Of a DNA stretch of 7,891 bases, positions 1 through 7,116 are shown in pieces. The first letter of the stretch is position 1; each line of letters opens with the position of its first letter. Source of the DNA: Clostridium sp. CAG:253 (lineage in GTDB: Bacteria; Bacillota; Clostridia; Lachnospirales; Lachnospiraceae). The position numbers were made by a program, and so were the translations under genes. The stretch is from NCBI GenBank assembly GCA_000436755.1, contig FR887337.1, positions 1 to 7,891 on the forward strand, written 5' to 3'. Below the pieces are notes generated by a model. The model made no database searches. It was not told the DNA's origin and saw only the letters and a list, made by a program, of their open reading frames with translations.

Positions 1-35
1 ATATTATCTTTTTATTTACGAAAGGAGATTATCCA

Positions 36-1214
36 ATGAACGAAATTCAGTTAAAGTATGGATGTAACCCAAATCAGAAACCAGCAAGAGTATTTATGAA
101 GGATGGAAGTGACCTTCCTTTTGAGGTATTAAATGGAAATCCGGGATATATAAATCTTTTGGATGCATTTAACAGCTGGCAGCTTGTTAAGGAAGTAAAA
201 GAGGCTACAGGTCACGTTGCGGCAGCTTCTTTTAAACATGTAAGTCCGGCAGGAGCTGCTATAGATGTTCCACTTACAGATACTATGAAAAAAGTTTATT
301 TTGTAGATGATGATATTGAACTTACTCCTATGGCCACAGCTTATATCAGAGCAAGAGGTGCAGACAGAATGTCATCATTTGGAGATTTTGTTGCACTTTC
401 AGATGAGTGTGATGTTGCGACAGCAAAGTATCTTAAGACACTTGTATCTGACGGTATTATTGCACCTTCATATTCGGATGAGGCTCTTGAAATTCTTAAA
501 GGAAAGAAACGTGGAAATTATTGTGTTATTAAGATTGACCCTGATTATGAAGCAGCACCGCTTGAGACAAAAGATGTATTCGGAATTACATTTGAGCAGG
601 GGCACAATACAGTAAAGACAACAAAAGAGCTTTTTGAAAATATTGTAACTGAAAAGAAAGAGCTTTCAGAAGATGCACTTAACGATATGATAATTGCAAA
701 CATCGTACTTAAATATACACAGTCAAATTCAGTATGTTATGTAAAAGACGGTCAGGCAATCGGAATCGGAGCAGGCCAGCAGTCACGTATTCACTGTACA
801 AGACTTGCTGGTGATAAGGCTGATAAGTGGTTCCTCCGTCAGTCTCCAAAGGCACTTAATCTTCCGTTCAAGGATGACATCAGAAAGCCTGACAGAGATA
901 ATACTATTGACGTATATCTTTCAGATGATTATCAGGATGTTCTTGCTGATGGAAAATGGGAACAGTTCTTTACTGAAAAACCTGAACCGATGACAAGAGA
1001 AGAGCGTGCAGAGTGGATTAAAAATCTTGATGGAGTTACACTTGGTTCAGATGCGTTTATTCCATTTAGCGACAATATTGAGCGTGCAAACAGGAGTGGA
1101 GTTAAATATGTGGCACAGGCAGGCGGTTCAAAGAATGATCAGGCGGTTATAGATGCATGTAACGAATTTGGAATACTTATGGCATTTACAGGTCTCAGAC
1201 TTTTCCACCACTAA
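36..1214 (+). CDS. purH: Stand-alone AICAR transformylase (PurH C-terminal type, PurV-like)
   Basis: Predicted phosphoribosylaminoimidazolecarboxamide formyltransferase, which transfers a formyl group from 10-formyl-THF to AICAR to give FAICAR, the penultimate step of IMP synthesis in the cytosol. The 392-residue protein matches only the transformylase part of bifunctional PurH (usually just over 500 residues). Visible landmarks are the domain-opening LKYGCNPNQ (6-14, PurH usually has RYGENPHQ), the catalytic Lys-His pair K67-H68 in FKHVSPAGA, SNSVCYVKDGQ followed by GIGAGQQSR (230-251), SDAFIPFSD (338-346), QAGGSKNDQ (361-369) and the C-terminal TGLRLFHH. The N-terminal MGS-like IMP cyclohydrolase domain is absent, and the next gene appears to supply that step. 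Start: AAAGGAG at 21-27 lies 8 bases before the ATG. The promoter lies outside the window. A C-terminal-only enzyme has been called PurV; the symbol purH follows common usage. Confidence 0.93.
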   Translation: MNEIQLKYGCNPNQKPARVFMKDGSDLPFEVLNGNPGYINLLDAFNSWQLVKEVKEATGHVAAASFKHVSPAGAAIDVPLTDTMKKVYFVDDDIELTPMATAYIRARGADRMSSFGDFVALSDECDVATAKYLKTLVSDGIIAPSYSDEALEILKGKKRGNYCVIKIDPDYEAAPLETKDVFGITFEQGHNTVKTTKELFENIVTEKKELSEDALNDMIIANIVLKYTQSNSVCYVKDGQAIGIGAGQQSRIHCTRLAGDKADKWFLRQSPKALNLPFKDDIRKPDRDNTIDVYLSDDYQDVLADGKWEQFFTEKPEPMTREERAEWIKNLDGVTLGSDAFIPFSDNIERANRSGVKYVAQAGGSKNDQAVIDACNEFGILMAFTGLRLFHH

Positions 1215-1240
1215 AATAAAATAGTATATCGGAGGTTTTT

Positions 1241-1954
1241 ATGGAAAAATTATCTTTAAAAAATGAATTAACATCAAACGCATATCCGGGTCGTGGCATT
1301 GTTGTAGGAAAGACTGCTGACGGAAAACATGCAGCTATTGCATATTTTATCATGGGCAGAAGTGAAAACAGCAGAAACAGGGTATTTGTAACAGACGGTG
1401 ACGGAATCCGTACACAGGCATTTGATCCTTCAAAACTTACAGACCCAAGTCTTATAATATATGCACCTGTCCGTGTCCTCGGCAATGACACAATAGTGAC
1501 AAACGGTGACCAGACAGATACTGTATATGATCTTATGCAGGATGGCTCAACTTTTGAGCAGTCACTTTGTACAAGAGAGTTTGAGCCGGATGAGCCAAAC
1601 TTCACACCTAGAATTTCAGCTATTCTTCATGTTGAGGATGGTGGATTTGATTATTCAATGTCTATTCTTAAGAGTAACAACGGAAATCCGGATTGCTGTA
1701 ACAGATATACATTTGATTATGAGAATCCGATAGCAGGTGAGGGAAGATTTATTCATACATATATGCATGACGGAAATCCGCTCCCAAGTTTTGAGGGAGA
1801 GCCTAAACTTGTTGATATACCAAATGATATGGATGAATTTGGAGAACTTGTATGGAACAGTTTGAATGCTGATAACAAGGTATCGCTTTTTATCAGATTT
1901 ATAAATATTGAAGACGGAACATTTGAAAGCAAAATTTACAATAAGAATGCGTAA
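1241..1954 (+). CDS. purO: PurO-type IMP cyclohydrolase
   Basis: Predicted IMP cyclohydrolase of the PurO family (the type first known from archaea, with an Ntn-hydrolase-like fold), closing the FAICAR ring to form IMP. The 237-residue protein shows family-like blocks: YPGRGIVVG (15-23), the MGRSENSRNR stretch (38-47), NGDQTD (88-93), EPDEPNFTPR (115-124) and GEGRFIHTY followed by PSFEGEP (166-188). It is unrelated to the MGS-like cyclohydrolase domain of ordinary bacterial PurH. The gene begins 26 bp after the transformylase stop with GGAGG at 1231-1235, five bases before the ATG, so the two are almost certainly one operon. Adjacency to a transformylase that lacks a cyclohydrolase domain strongly supports the assignment. 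Family membership is from recognised motifs; activity is inferred. Confidence 0.9.
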   Translation: MEKLSLKNELTSNAYPGRGIVVGKTADGKHAAIAYFIMGRSENSRNRVFVTDGDGIRTQAFDPSKLTDPSLIIYAPVRVLGNDTIVTNGDQTDTVYDLMQDGSTFEQSLCTREFEPDEPNFTPRISAILHVEDGGFDYSMSILKSNNGNPDCCNRYTFDYENPIAGEGRFIHTYMHDGNPLPSFEGEPKLVDIPNDMDEFGELVWNSLNADNKVSLFIRFINIEDGTFESKIYNKNA

Positions 1955-2010
1955 AGCAGAGAAACTTATTGTCAGGATAGGATGTTCATAAAAAAGCATA
2001 TGTAAATAGA

Positions 2011-2114
2011 AGAGATTGATATAAACTTTTCAGCGAATGGCAAAGGAGGCGGTTGGCACTTTGTTTCAGTTGGTGCATAGCAGTTCAGTGGCAGGAAAGT
2101 TTATATCAATTTTT
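2011..2114. repeat. Long inverted repeat / hairpin downstream of purO
   Basis: A perfect 15-base inverted repeat: arm ATTGATATAAACTTT at 2015-2029 and its reverse complement at 2096-2110. As RNA it can extend outward by A-U and G-U pairs to 2011/2114, giving about 19 bp, and inward by a U-G and a C-G pair. The arms enclose a 66-base, more GC-rich segment (2030-2095) containing a possible inner hairpin, GCAC 2056-2059 with GTGC 2073-2076. The downstream arm runs into five Ts (2110-2114), so it could serve as an unusual terminator for the purine genes. It could equally be a structured RNA, a regulator site pair or a small MITE-like insertion. I recognise no named RNA family or clear target-site duplication. 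The structure is certain at sequence level; its function is unknown. Confidence 0.65.
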
Positions 2115-2166
2115 GCGTTAAATAACCACAATGAAATTTTTTATCGTTGTAAAGTTCTTTCATGTT

Positions 2167-2194
2167 TTGTTTTTTGGTGGTATAGTGATATAAA
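2167..2194 (+). promoter_or_regulatory. Probable extended -10 promoter for the TPR/patatin pair
   Basis: A -35-like TTGTTT (2167-2172), a 16-base spacer and an extended -10, TG-A-TATAAA (2186-2194), stand just before the TPR-like gene. Transcription would start near 2201, giving a leader of only about 17 bases with AAGGAGG at 2204-2210. The -10 lies inside the third copy of TGATATAAACT, so the repeated element and the promoter coincide. The -35 is weak (3 clear matches of 6). TATAGT at 2181-2186 is an alternative -10, with a poor TTTCAT at -35. Confidence 0.45.
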
Positions 2195-2217
2195 CTACAC
2201 AACAAGGAGGCACCGCC

Positions 2218-2997
2218 ATGGATATCGAAGAAAACATAAGATTATTTCAACAGTACCAAAAAAGCAACAAACTTGAGAAGGCATCGGAAATAGCTGATGA
2301 GATAGCTAAAGAGCTTAAAGCAGGTGACAAAAGGGTTTTATGTGCAAATCACATTTTGGAATTTTATCTTTTTGAGTATTATTTTAAGACAAGAGATTAT
2401 GAGGCAGTCAGATATCCGGTGCATCGCATGTATCATTCCCTTGCAAAAAAATATATGGAGAGAATGCATTTTGATAAAGCATATGAAAAGCTTGTAAAGG
2501 CGGCAGAATGGAATGCAGTGGATATGGATATATACTGGGAAAAAACTGAATGTTTAAAGCAGCTCGGTGAACTTAAAAAACTTAAAGAGACAACAAAGGA
2601 ACTTCATAAATTTATATATACGAGAGCAGACATTGCTCATTTTTACAGAAATATAGGGTATTATTATGTAGAGAAGAAAGAACCCGAGAAAGCCATGGTG
2701 CTTTACACATACAGCAACATGTTCAGCCACAGCAAAACGGCTGACAGTGAACTAAACTTTTTGGAAACGGCGCTTGAAAGAGAGTGCCCTGAGTATACAG
2801 TGGATAAAATTCAGAAAGAGATAAGAAAATTAAAACTGCCGGATGGAATATCAGAGACAACGCTCACTATCATTCTTAGGGCGGGACAACTTGAGCTTGA
2901 GCAGGGTGATAAGACTTCGGGAGTTGAATGCATGGAACTTTTATATCAGGTAACAGGTGATGAGCATATAAGAAAGATTATAGAGGCAGAATCATGA
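2218..2997 (+). CDS. TPR-like helical-repeat protein of unknown function
   Basis: A 259-residue soluble protein I do not recognise by name. It is rich in Glu, Lys, Tyr and Leu and reads as antiparallel helix pairs. The best TPR-like unit is at about 137-170 (RADIAHFYRNIGYYYVEKK, then EPEKAMVLYTYSNMFS). Weaker repeats are at about 74-100 (SLAKKYMERMHFDKAYEKLV) and 101-130. The N-terminal 20-60 is also helical, and 213-250 looks like another helical pair. There is no signal peptide, membrane segment or catalytic motif. TPR-type folds usually mediate protein binding, so a partner or adaptor role is an inference. The start follows AAGGAGG (2204-2210) at 7 bases. The stop overlaps the next gene's start in ATGA (2994-2997), implying translational coupling with the patatin-like protein, its most obvious candidate partner. 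Confidence 0.8.
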   Translation: MDIEENIRLFQQYQKSNKLEKASEIADEIAKELKAGDKRVLCANHILEFYLFEYYFKTRDYEAVRYPVHRMYHSLAKKYMERMHFDKAYEKLVKAAEWNAVDMDIYWEKTECLKQLGELKKLKETTKELHKFIYTRADIAHFYRNIGYYYVEKKEPEKAMVLYTYSNMFSHSKTADSELNFLETALERECPEYTVDKIQKEIRKLKLPDGISETTLTIILRAGQLELEQGDKTSGVECMELLYQVTGDEHIRKIIEAES

Positions 2998-3833
2998 CAG
3001 GAGTATTATTTGAGGGTGGTTCATTCAGACCGGTTTTCAGTTGCGGCATTATGGATGCATTGCTTGAAGAAGGCATAATGTTTCCGTATTGTATAGGAGT
3101 GTCGGCAGGGGCAGCAGATGCAGCGTCATATATATCAAGGCAGCCGGAGCGAAATATCAGAATACTTGAAAAATATCGAAATGATAAACGCTATTTGAGC
3201 AAGAGAAATTTTTTGAAGGAAAGAAGTATTTTCGGACTGGATTTTGTATTTAGGGAGATACCAAATAAACTTGATGTATTTGATATGAAAACATTCAAAG
3301 AATATGATGGCAGGTTTGTTATTGTAACTACAGATGCAAAAACAGGAAAAGTGCATTATTTTGACCAGAAAGATGTAGATGAGACGTTTGAGGTCTTTTG
3401 TGCCACATGTGCACTTCCGGGAGCGTGTCCTCCGGCTAAGATAAACGGAAGAAAATATTATGACGGAGGATTGTCAAATCCAATTCCGATAGACAAATGT
3501 CTTGAGGACGGATGCGATAAAATGCTTATAGTTCTTACACAGCCCGAGGGATTTATAAAAACGCCTAGAAAATCGGAAAAAAATATGGCTAAAATAATGA
3601 AGTTAAAATATCCGGCAATTGCGGAAGAACTATTGAAAAGATGTGACAAATATAACGAGTCGGTACGATTGTGTGAAAAGCTTGAAAAAACAGGCAAAGC
3701 AGTTATACTAAGACCAAAATATAAATTAAACAGTCTTGAAAGCGATACGGGTAAGTTAAGGCAGACGTATGAGATGGGCAAAGAGATTGCAAAAGAAAAT
3801 ATGGATAAGATAAAATTCTTATGCGAAAAATGA
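2994..3833 (+). CDS. Patatin-like phospholipase with atypical oxyanion-hole motif
   Basis: Predicted patatin-family serine acyl hydrolase (279 residues), expected to use a Ser-Asp dyad on lipid acyl esters. The nucleophile elbow is GVSAG with S37 (35-39) and the dyad aspartate is D157 in YDGGLSNP (156-163). The N-terminal motif that normally reads GGGxRG is here EGGSFRPVFSCG (7-18): the Arg remains (R12), but the third Gly is Ser and the residue after Arg is Pro. CALPGACPP (139-147) fits the substrate-proximal loop seen in COG4667/YjjU-like patatins. No signal peptide or transmembrane segment is evident, so it is probably cytosolic and membrane-surface acting. The start codon overlaps the TPR-like gene's stop (ATGA), with a weak AGAGG at 2982-2986. 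Family assignment is strong; substrate is unknown. Confidence 0.87.
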   Translation: MTGVLFEGGSFRPVFSCGIMDALLEEGIMFPYCIGVSAGAADAASYISRQPERNIRILEKYRNDKRYLSKRNFLKERSIFGLDFVFREIPNKLDVFDMKTFKEYDGRFVIVTTDAKTGKVHYFDQKDVDETFEVFCATCALPGACPPAKINGRKYYDGGLSNPIPIDKCLEDGCDKMLIVLTQPEGFIKTPRKSEKNMAKIMKLKYPAIAEELLKRCDKYNESVRLCEKLEKTGKAVILRPKYKLNSLESDTGKLRQTYEMGKEIAKENMDKIKFLCEK

Positions 3834-3834
3834 T

Positions 3835-3862
3835 TTGATTTTTATAAGAAATAGTATATAAT
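3835..3862 (+). promoter_or_regulatory. fba promoter (TTGATT-16-TATAAT)
   Basis: A perfect -10 TATAAT at 3857-3862 is preceded by TTGATT (3835-3840, four of six matches to TTGACA) at a 16-base spacing. It begins two bases after the patatin gene's stop codon, so the aldolase gene has its own start site, near 3869, and a leader of about 100 nt. It is the best-matching promoter in the window, as expected for a highly expressed glycolytic gene. Confidence 0.75.
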
Positions 3863-3885
3863 AAAACTGATTGAGAGTAGTTTTG

Positions 3886-3945
3886 CCTGAAAAGTCCTGA
3901 GTTATGGGCTTTAGGTAATTAAAGTTCCTGTATCAAATCAGGGAC
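3886..3945 (+). promoter_or_regulatory. Two-hairpin leader of the fba mRNA
   Basis: The leader between the promoter and the fba ribosome binding site contains two potential stem-loops. Hairpin 1: CCT(ga)AAAGTCC at 3886-3897 pairs with GGGCTTTAGG at 3906-3915, about 10 bp with a 2-nt bulge and an 8-nt loop. Hairpin 2: GTTCCTG at 3924-3930 pairs with CAGGGAC at 3939-3945, 7 bp with one G-U and an 8-nt loop. Neither is followed by a U-run, so they are not standard terminators. CCTGA at 3896-3900 could instead pair with TCAGG at 3938-3942, excluding both hairpins. It could control mRNA stability or translation. No known riboswitch class is recognised. Confidence 0.5.
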
Positions 3946-3970
3946 AAGTCTAAAGATGGAGGATTTTAAA

Positions 3971-4843
3971 ATGAGTAGATTAGTTTCAGCAAAAGAAATG
4001 CTTACAAAGGCTAAAGCAGGTAAGTATGCAGTAGGTCAGTTCAATATCAACAACTTAGAGTGGACAAAGTCTATTTTACAGACAGCAGAGGAATTACAGT
4101 CACCTGTTATCCTTGGTGTATCTGAGGGTGCAGGAAAGTATATGTGTGGTTATAAAACAATCGTTGGTATGGTAGAGGGAATGCTTGAAGAGTTAAACAT
4201 CACTGTTCCTGTAGCACTTCACCTTGACCACGGTTCATTTGAAGGTGCAAAAGCTTGTATCAATGCAGGATTTTCTTCAATCATGTTTGATGGTTCAAGC
4301 CTTCCGATCGAAGAGAATGTTCAGAAGACAACAGAGTTAGTAAATACATGTAATATTCTTGGTCTTTCTCTTGAAGCAGAAGTAGGTTCTATAGGTGGAG
4401 AAGAAGACGGAGTTATCGGTGCCGGTGAGTGTGCAGACCCTGATGAGTGTAAAAAGGTTGCAGACCTCGGTGTTACAATGCTTGCAGCAGGTATCGGAAA
4501 CATTCACGGTAAATATCCTGAAAACTGGGCAGGACTCAGCTTTGAGACACTTGATGCCATTCAGGCTAAGACAGGAGATATGCCACTTGTTCTTCATGGT
4601 GGTACAGGAATTCCGGCTGATATGATTAAGAAAGCTATCTCACTTGGTGTTGCAAAGATTAATGTAAATACAGAGTGCCAGTTAGCATTCCAGGAAGCTA
4701 CACGTAAATACATCGAAGCTGGCAAGGACTTAGAAGGAAAGGGATTTGACCCTCGTAAACTTCTTGCTCCTGGTGCTGAGGCAATCAAAGCAACTGTTAA
4801 AGAGAAGATGGAACTCTTCGGATCAGTTGGAAAAGCTAAATAA
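3971..4843 (+). CDS. fba: Class II fructose-1,6-bisphosphate aldolase
   Basis: Zinc-dependent aldolase that reversibly cleaves fructose 1,6-bisphosphate to dihydroxyacetone phosphate and glyceraldehyde 3-phosphate in cytosolic glycolysis and gluconeogenesis. The 290-residue TIM barrel shows HLDHG (84-88), with D86 as catalytic acid and H87 as a zinc ligand, LEAEVGSIGG (134-143), the other zinc ligands H179 in GNIHG and H209 in LHGGTG, and the phosphate-binding GGTG (210-213) and NVNTECQ (231-237) loops. Length fits the class II Firmicutes enzymes. The start is taken at 3971, not the in-frame ATG at 3956, because that upstream ATG is part of the Shine-Dalgarno itself (GGAGG 3958-3962, 8 bases before 3971). 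It is a single-gene unit with its own promoter, structured leader and terminator. Confidence 0.96.
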   Translation: MSRLVSAKEMLTKAKAGKYAVGQFNINNLEWTKSILQTAEELQSPVILGVSEGAGKYMCGYKTIVGMVEGMLEELNITVPVALHLDHGSFEGAKACINAGFSSIMFDGSSLPIEENVQKTTELVNTCNILGLSLEAEVGSIGGEEDGVIGAGECADPDECKKVADLGVTMLAAGIGNIHGKYPENWAGLSFETLDAIQAKTGDMPLVLHGGTGIPADMIKKAISLGVAKINVNTECQLAFQEATRKYIEAGKDLEGKGFDPRKLLAPGAEAIKATVKEKMELFGSVGKAK

Positions 4844-4877
4844 AGCAATCCGCGAGGACAAAACAAAGTATTATCTG

Positions 4878-4915
4878 ACAGCTTTGCAGCATTTATTGTT
4901 GCAAAGTTGTTTTTC
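4878..4915 (+). terminator. Intrinsic terminator after fba
   Basis: ACAGCTTTGCAGC (4878-4890) pairs with GTTGCAAAGTTGT (4898-4910) over 13 bp, including two G-U pairs, around the 7-nt loop ATTTATT. The right arm leads into TTTTT (4910-4914). It lies 34 bases after the aldolase stop and separates fba from the next transcription unit. Confidence 0.88.
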
Positions 4916-4943
4916 CTTTATAAAGATTATAAAATTTTGATTA

Positions 4944-4973
4944 TGGAAACTTAAACTTTTTTAAAACTATAAT
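4944..4973 (+). promoter_or_regulatory. Promoter of the HAAS/DUF1700 gene
   Basis: A perfect TATAAT is at 4968-4973, with a weak -35 candidate TGGAAA (4944-4949) at 18 bases. Transcription would start near 4980, just before the AAGGAG site at 4980-4985. The -10 overlaps the upstream in-frame ATG at 4972, which therefore should not be in the mRNA; this supports the downstream start at 4993. Confidence 0.55.
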
Positions 4974-4992
4974 GCCAGGAAGGAGAGTTTAT

Positions 4993-5469
4993 ATGACTAA
5001 AAATGAATTTTTATCCATACTTAGGGATAGCTTGGCGGGAAATGTACCTTCTGACGTTATCAATGAAAATATAAGTTATTATAAAGACTATATTGAAAAT
5101 AATGATAAAACGGAAAGTCAGGTTCTTGAAGAACTTGGAGATCCGAGACTTATTGCAAGAACCATTATAGACAGTTTTGTTGCCGAAAAAGGACCTATGG
5201 CAGATTTTTATACAAAGCAGGCAAGGGAAGAGTATCGTGGAGACGACAGTTATACTTCATCATACGATGATAGTGACAATTACGATAAAGGGTATCATAA
5301 TTTTTCGTTAAAATGGTATGACAAATTGCTGGGAATAATAATAATTGTTGTTGTGGCTATGCTGGTTTTGGCATTAGGTGCAGTAGCAGTTGGAATTTTC
5401 TTTAGGATAATTCTTCCTCTTATAGTTATTTATTTTATAGTTAAGTTTATTATGGAGAGGTTGACATAG
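4993..5469 (+). CDS. HAAS/DUF1700-domain membrane protein
   Basis: A 158-residue protein with the N-terminal helical HAAS-type domain known from DUF1700 proteins (about 1-62: MTKNEFLSIL start, ISYYKDYIE at 27-35, then VLEELGDPRLIARTI at 44-58). A Tyr/Asp/Ser-rich, probably disordered linker follows (about 72-105), then a hydrophobic C-terminal region that fits two closely spaced transmembrane segments (about 113-135 and 136-152). In this family the soluble domain is thought to act in signalling or as a partner of PadR-like regulators, often encoded next door. Here no regulator is adjacent in the window. The start at 4993 is chosen because AAGGAG (4980-4985) precedes it by 7 bases and the longer start at 4972 falls inside the -10 box. 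Function is unknown beyond the family. Confidence 0.8.
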   Translation: MTKNEFLSILRDSLAGNVPSDVINENISYYKDYIENNDKTESQVLEELGDPRLIARTIIDSFVAEKGPMADFYTKQAREEYRGDDSYTSSYDDSDNYDKGYHNFSLKWYDKLLGIIIIVVVAMLVLALGAVAVGIFFRIILPLIVIYFIVKFIMERLT

Positions 5470-5476
5470 ATGCGTA

Positions 5477-7005
<1,529 letters not shown>

Positions 7006-7012
<7 letters not shown>

Positions 7013-7035
7013 ATTTCTTTGAAATAAATTTCTTT
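7006..7035. repeat. Tandem 15-bp duplication across the yajC stop
   Basis: GAAATAAATTTCTTT occurs twice back to back (7006-7020 and 7021-7035) without mismatch. Each unit is itself near-palindromic (GAAAT-aa-ATTTC). The first copy contains the yajC TAA stop (7010-7012), so the duplication does not alter the protein. It looks like a recent slippage-type duplication. Confidence 0.85.
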
Positions 7036-7067
7036 AAGTTGAAAATATCTAAAATAATCTTAATAAT

Positions 7068-7105
7068 AAAAAGCTGTAGCGTATCAAAGTGTCTACAGCT
7101 TTTTT
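7068..7105. terminator. Bidirectional intrinsic terminator between yajC and the PHP gene
   Basis: AAAAAGCTGTAG (7068-7079) is perfectly complementary to CTACAGCTTTTT (7093-7104), a 12-bp stem with a 13-nt loop. A T-run follows on the plus strand and the matching A-run gives a U-run on the minus strand. It sits between converging genes and can end transcription of both tgt-yajC and the minus-strand gene. Confidence 0.92.
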
Positions 7106-7116
7106 GTTATATCTTT

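Larger units (their letters stand above)
1955..2217. other. 263-bp non-coding region between purO and the TPR-like gene
   Basis: No convincing gene lies here. The first 55 bases are plain AT-rich sequence with no clear terminator stem. The inverted repeat occupies 2011-2114. The remaining part (2115-2217) is AT-rich and ends in a third copy of the repeat-arm core at 2186-2196, overlapping a probable promoter, followed by the AAGGAGG ribosome binding site at 2204-2210. A weak 6-bp pairing, ATGAAA 2131-2136 with TTTCAT 2158-2163, is also possible. The region is long compared with the other gaps in this window. Confidence 0.7.

Noticed and set aside
1195..1605. 136-codon minus-strand ORF opposite the end of purH and the first half of purO
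   Set aside because: A shadow of the coding strand: low-complexity Ser/Phe/Leu-rich product, no ribosome binding site, no family resemblance, and both sense genes are strongly supported.
1971..1980. GTCAGGATAG, faintly like part of a cobalamin riboswitch box
   Set aside because: Only a short chance-like match; none of the other conserved riboswitch elements are nearby and the downstream gene is unrelated to cobalamin.
1969..1997. TTGTCA at 1969-1974 as the -35 of a promoter for the hairpin region
   Set aside because: A good -35 match, but no -10-like hexamer at 16-18 bases.
2131..2163. ATGAAA/TTTCAT stem upstream of the TPR-like gene
   Set aside because: Only 6 A-T-rich base pairs across a 21-base loop, too weak to list as a separate feature.
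2037..2276. 79-codon plus-strand ORF overlapping the inverted repeat and the start of the TPR-like gene
   Set aside because: No Shine-Dalgarno before its ATG, odd composition with no family resemblance, and it runs out of frame into a well-supported gene. The sequence is better explained as a structured non-coding region.
3956..3970. Five-codon N-terminal extension of fba from the ATG at 3956
   Set aside because: That ATG is embedded in the GGAGG ribosome binding site for the ATG at 3971, and no ribosome binding site precedes it.
4972..4992. Seven-codon N-terminal extension of the DUF1700 protein
   Set aside because: The ATG at 4972 lies in the TATAAT -10 box and the added residues encode the Shine-Dalgarno; 4993 has proper spacing.
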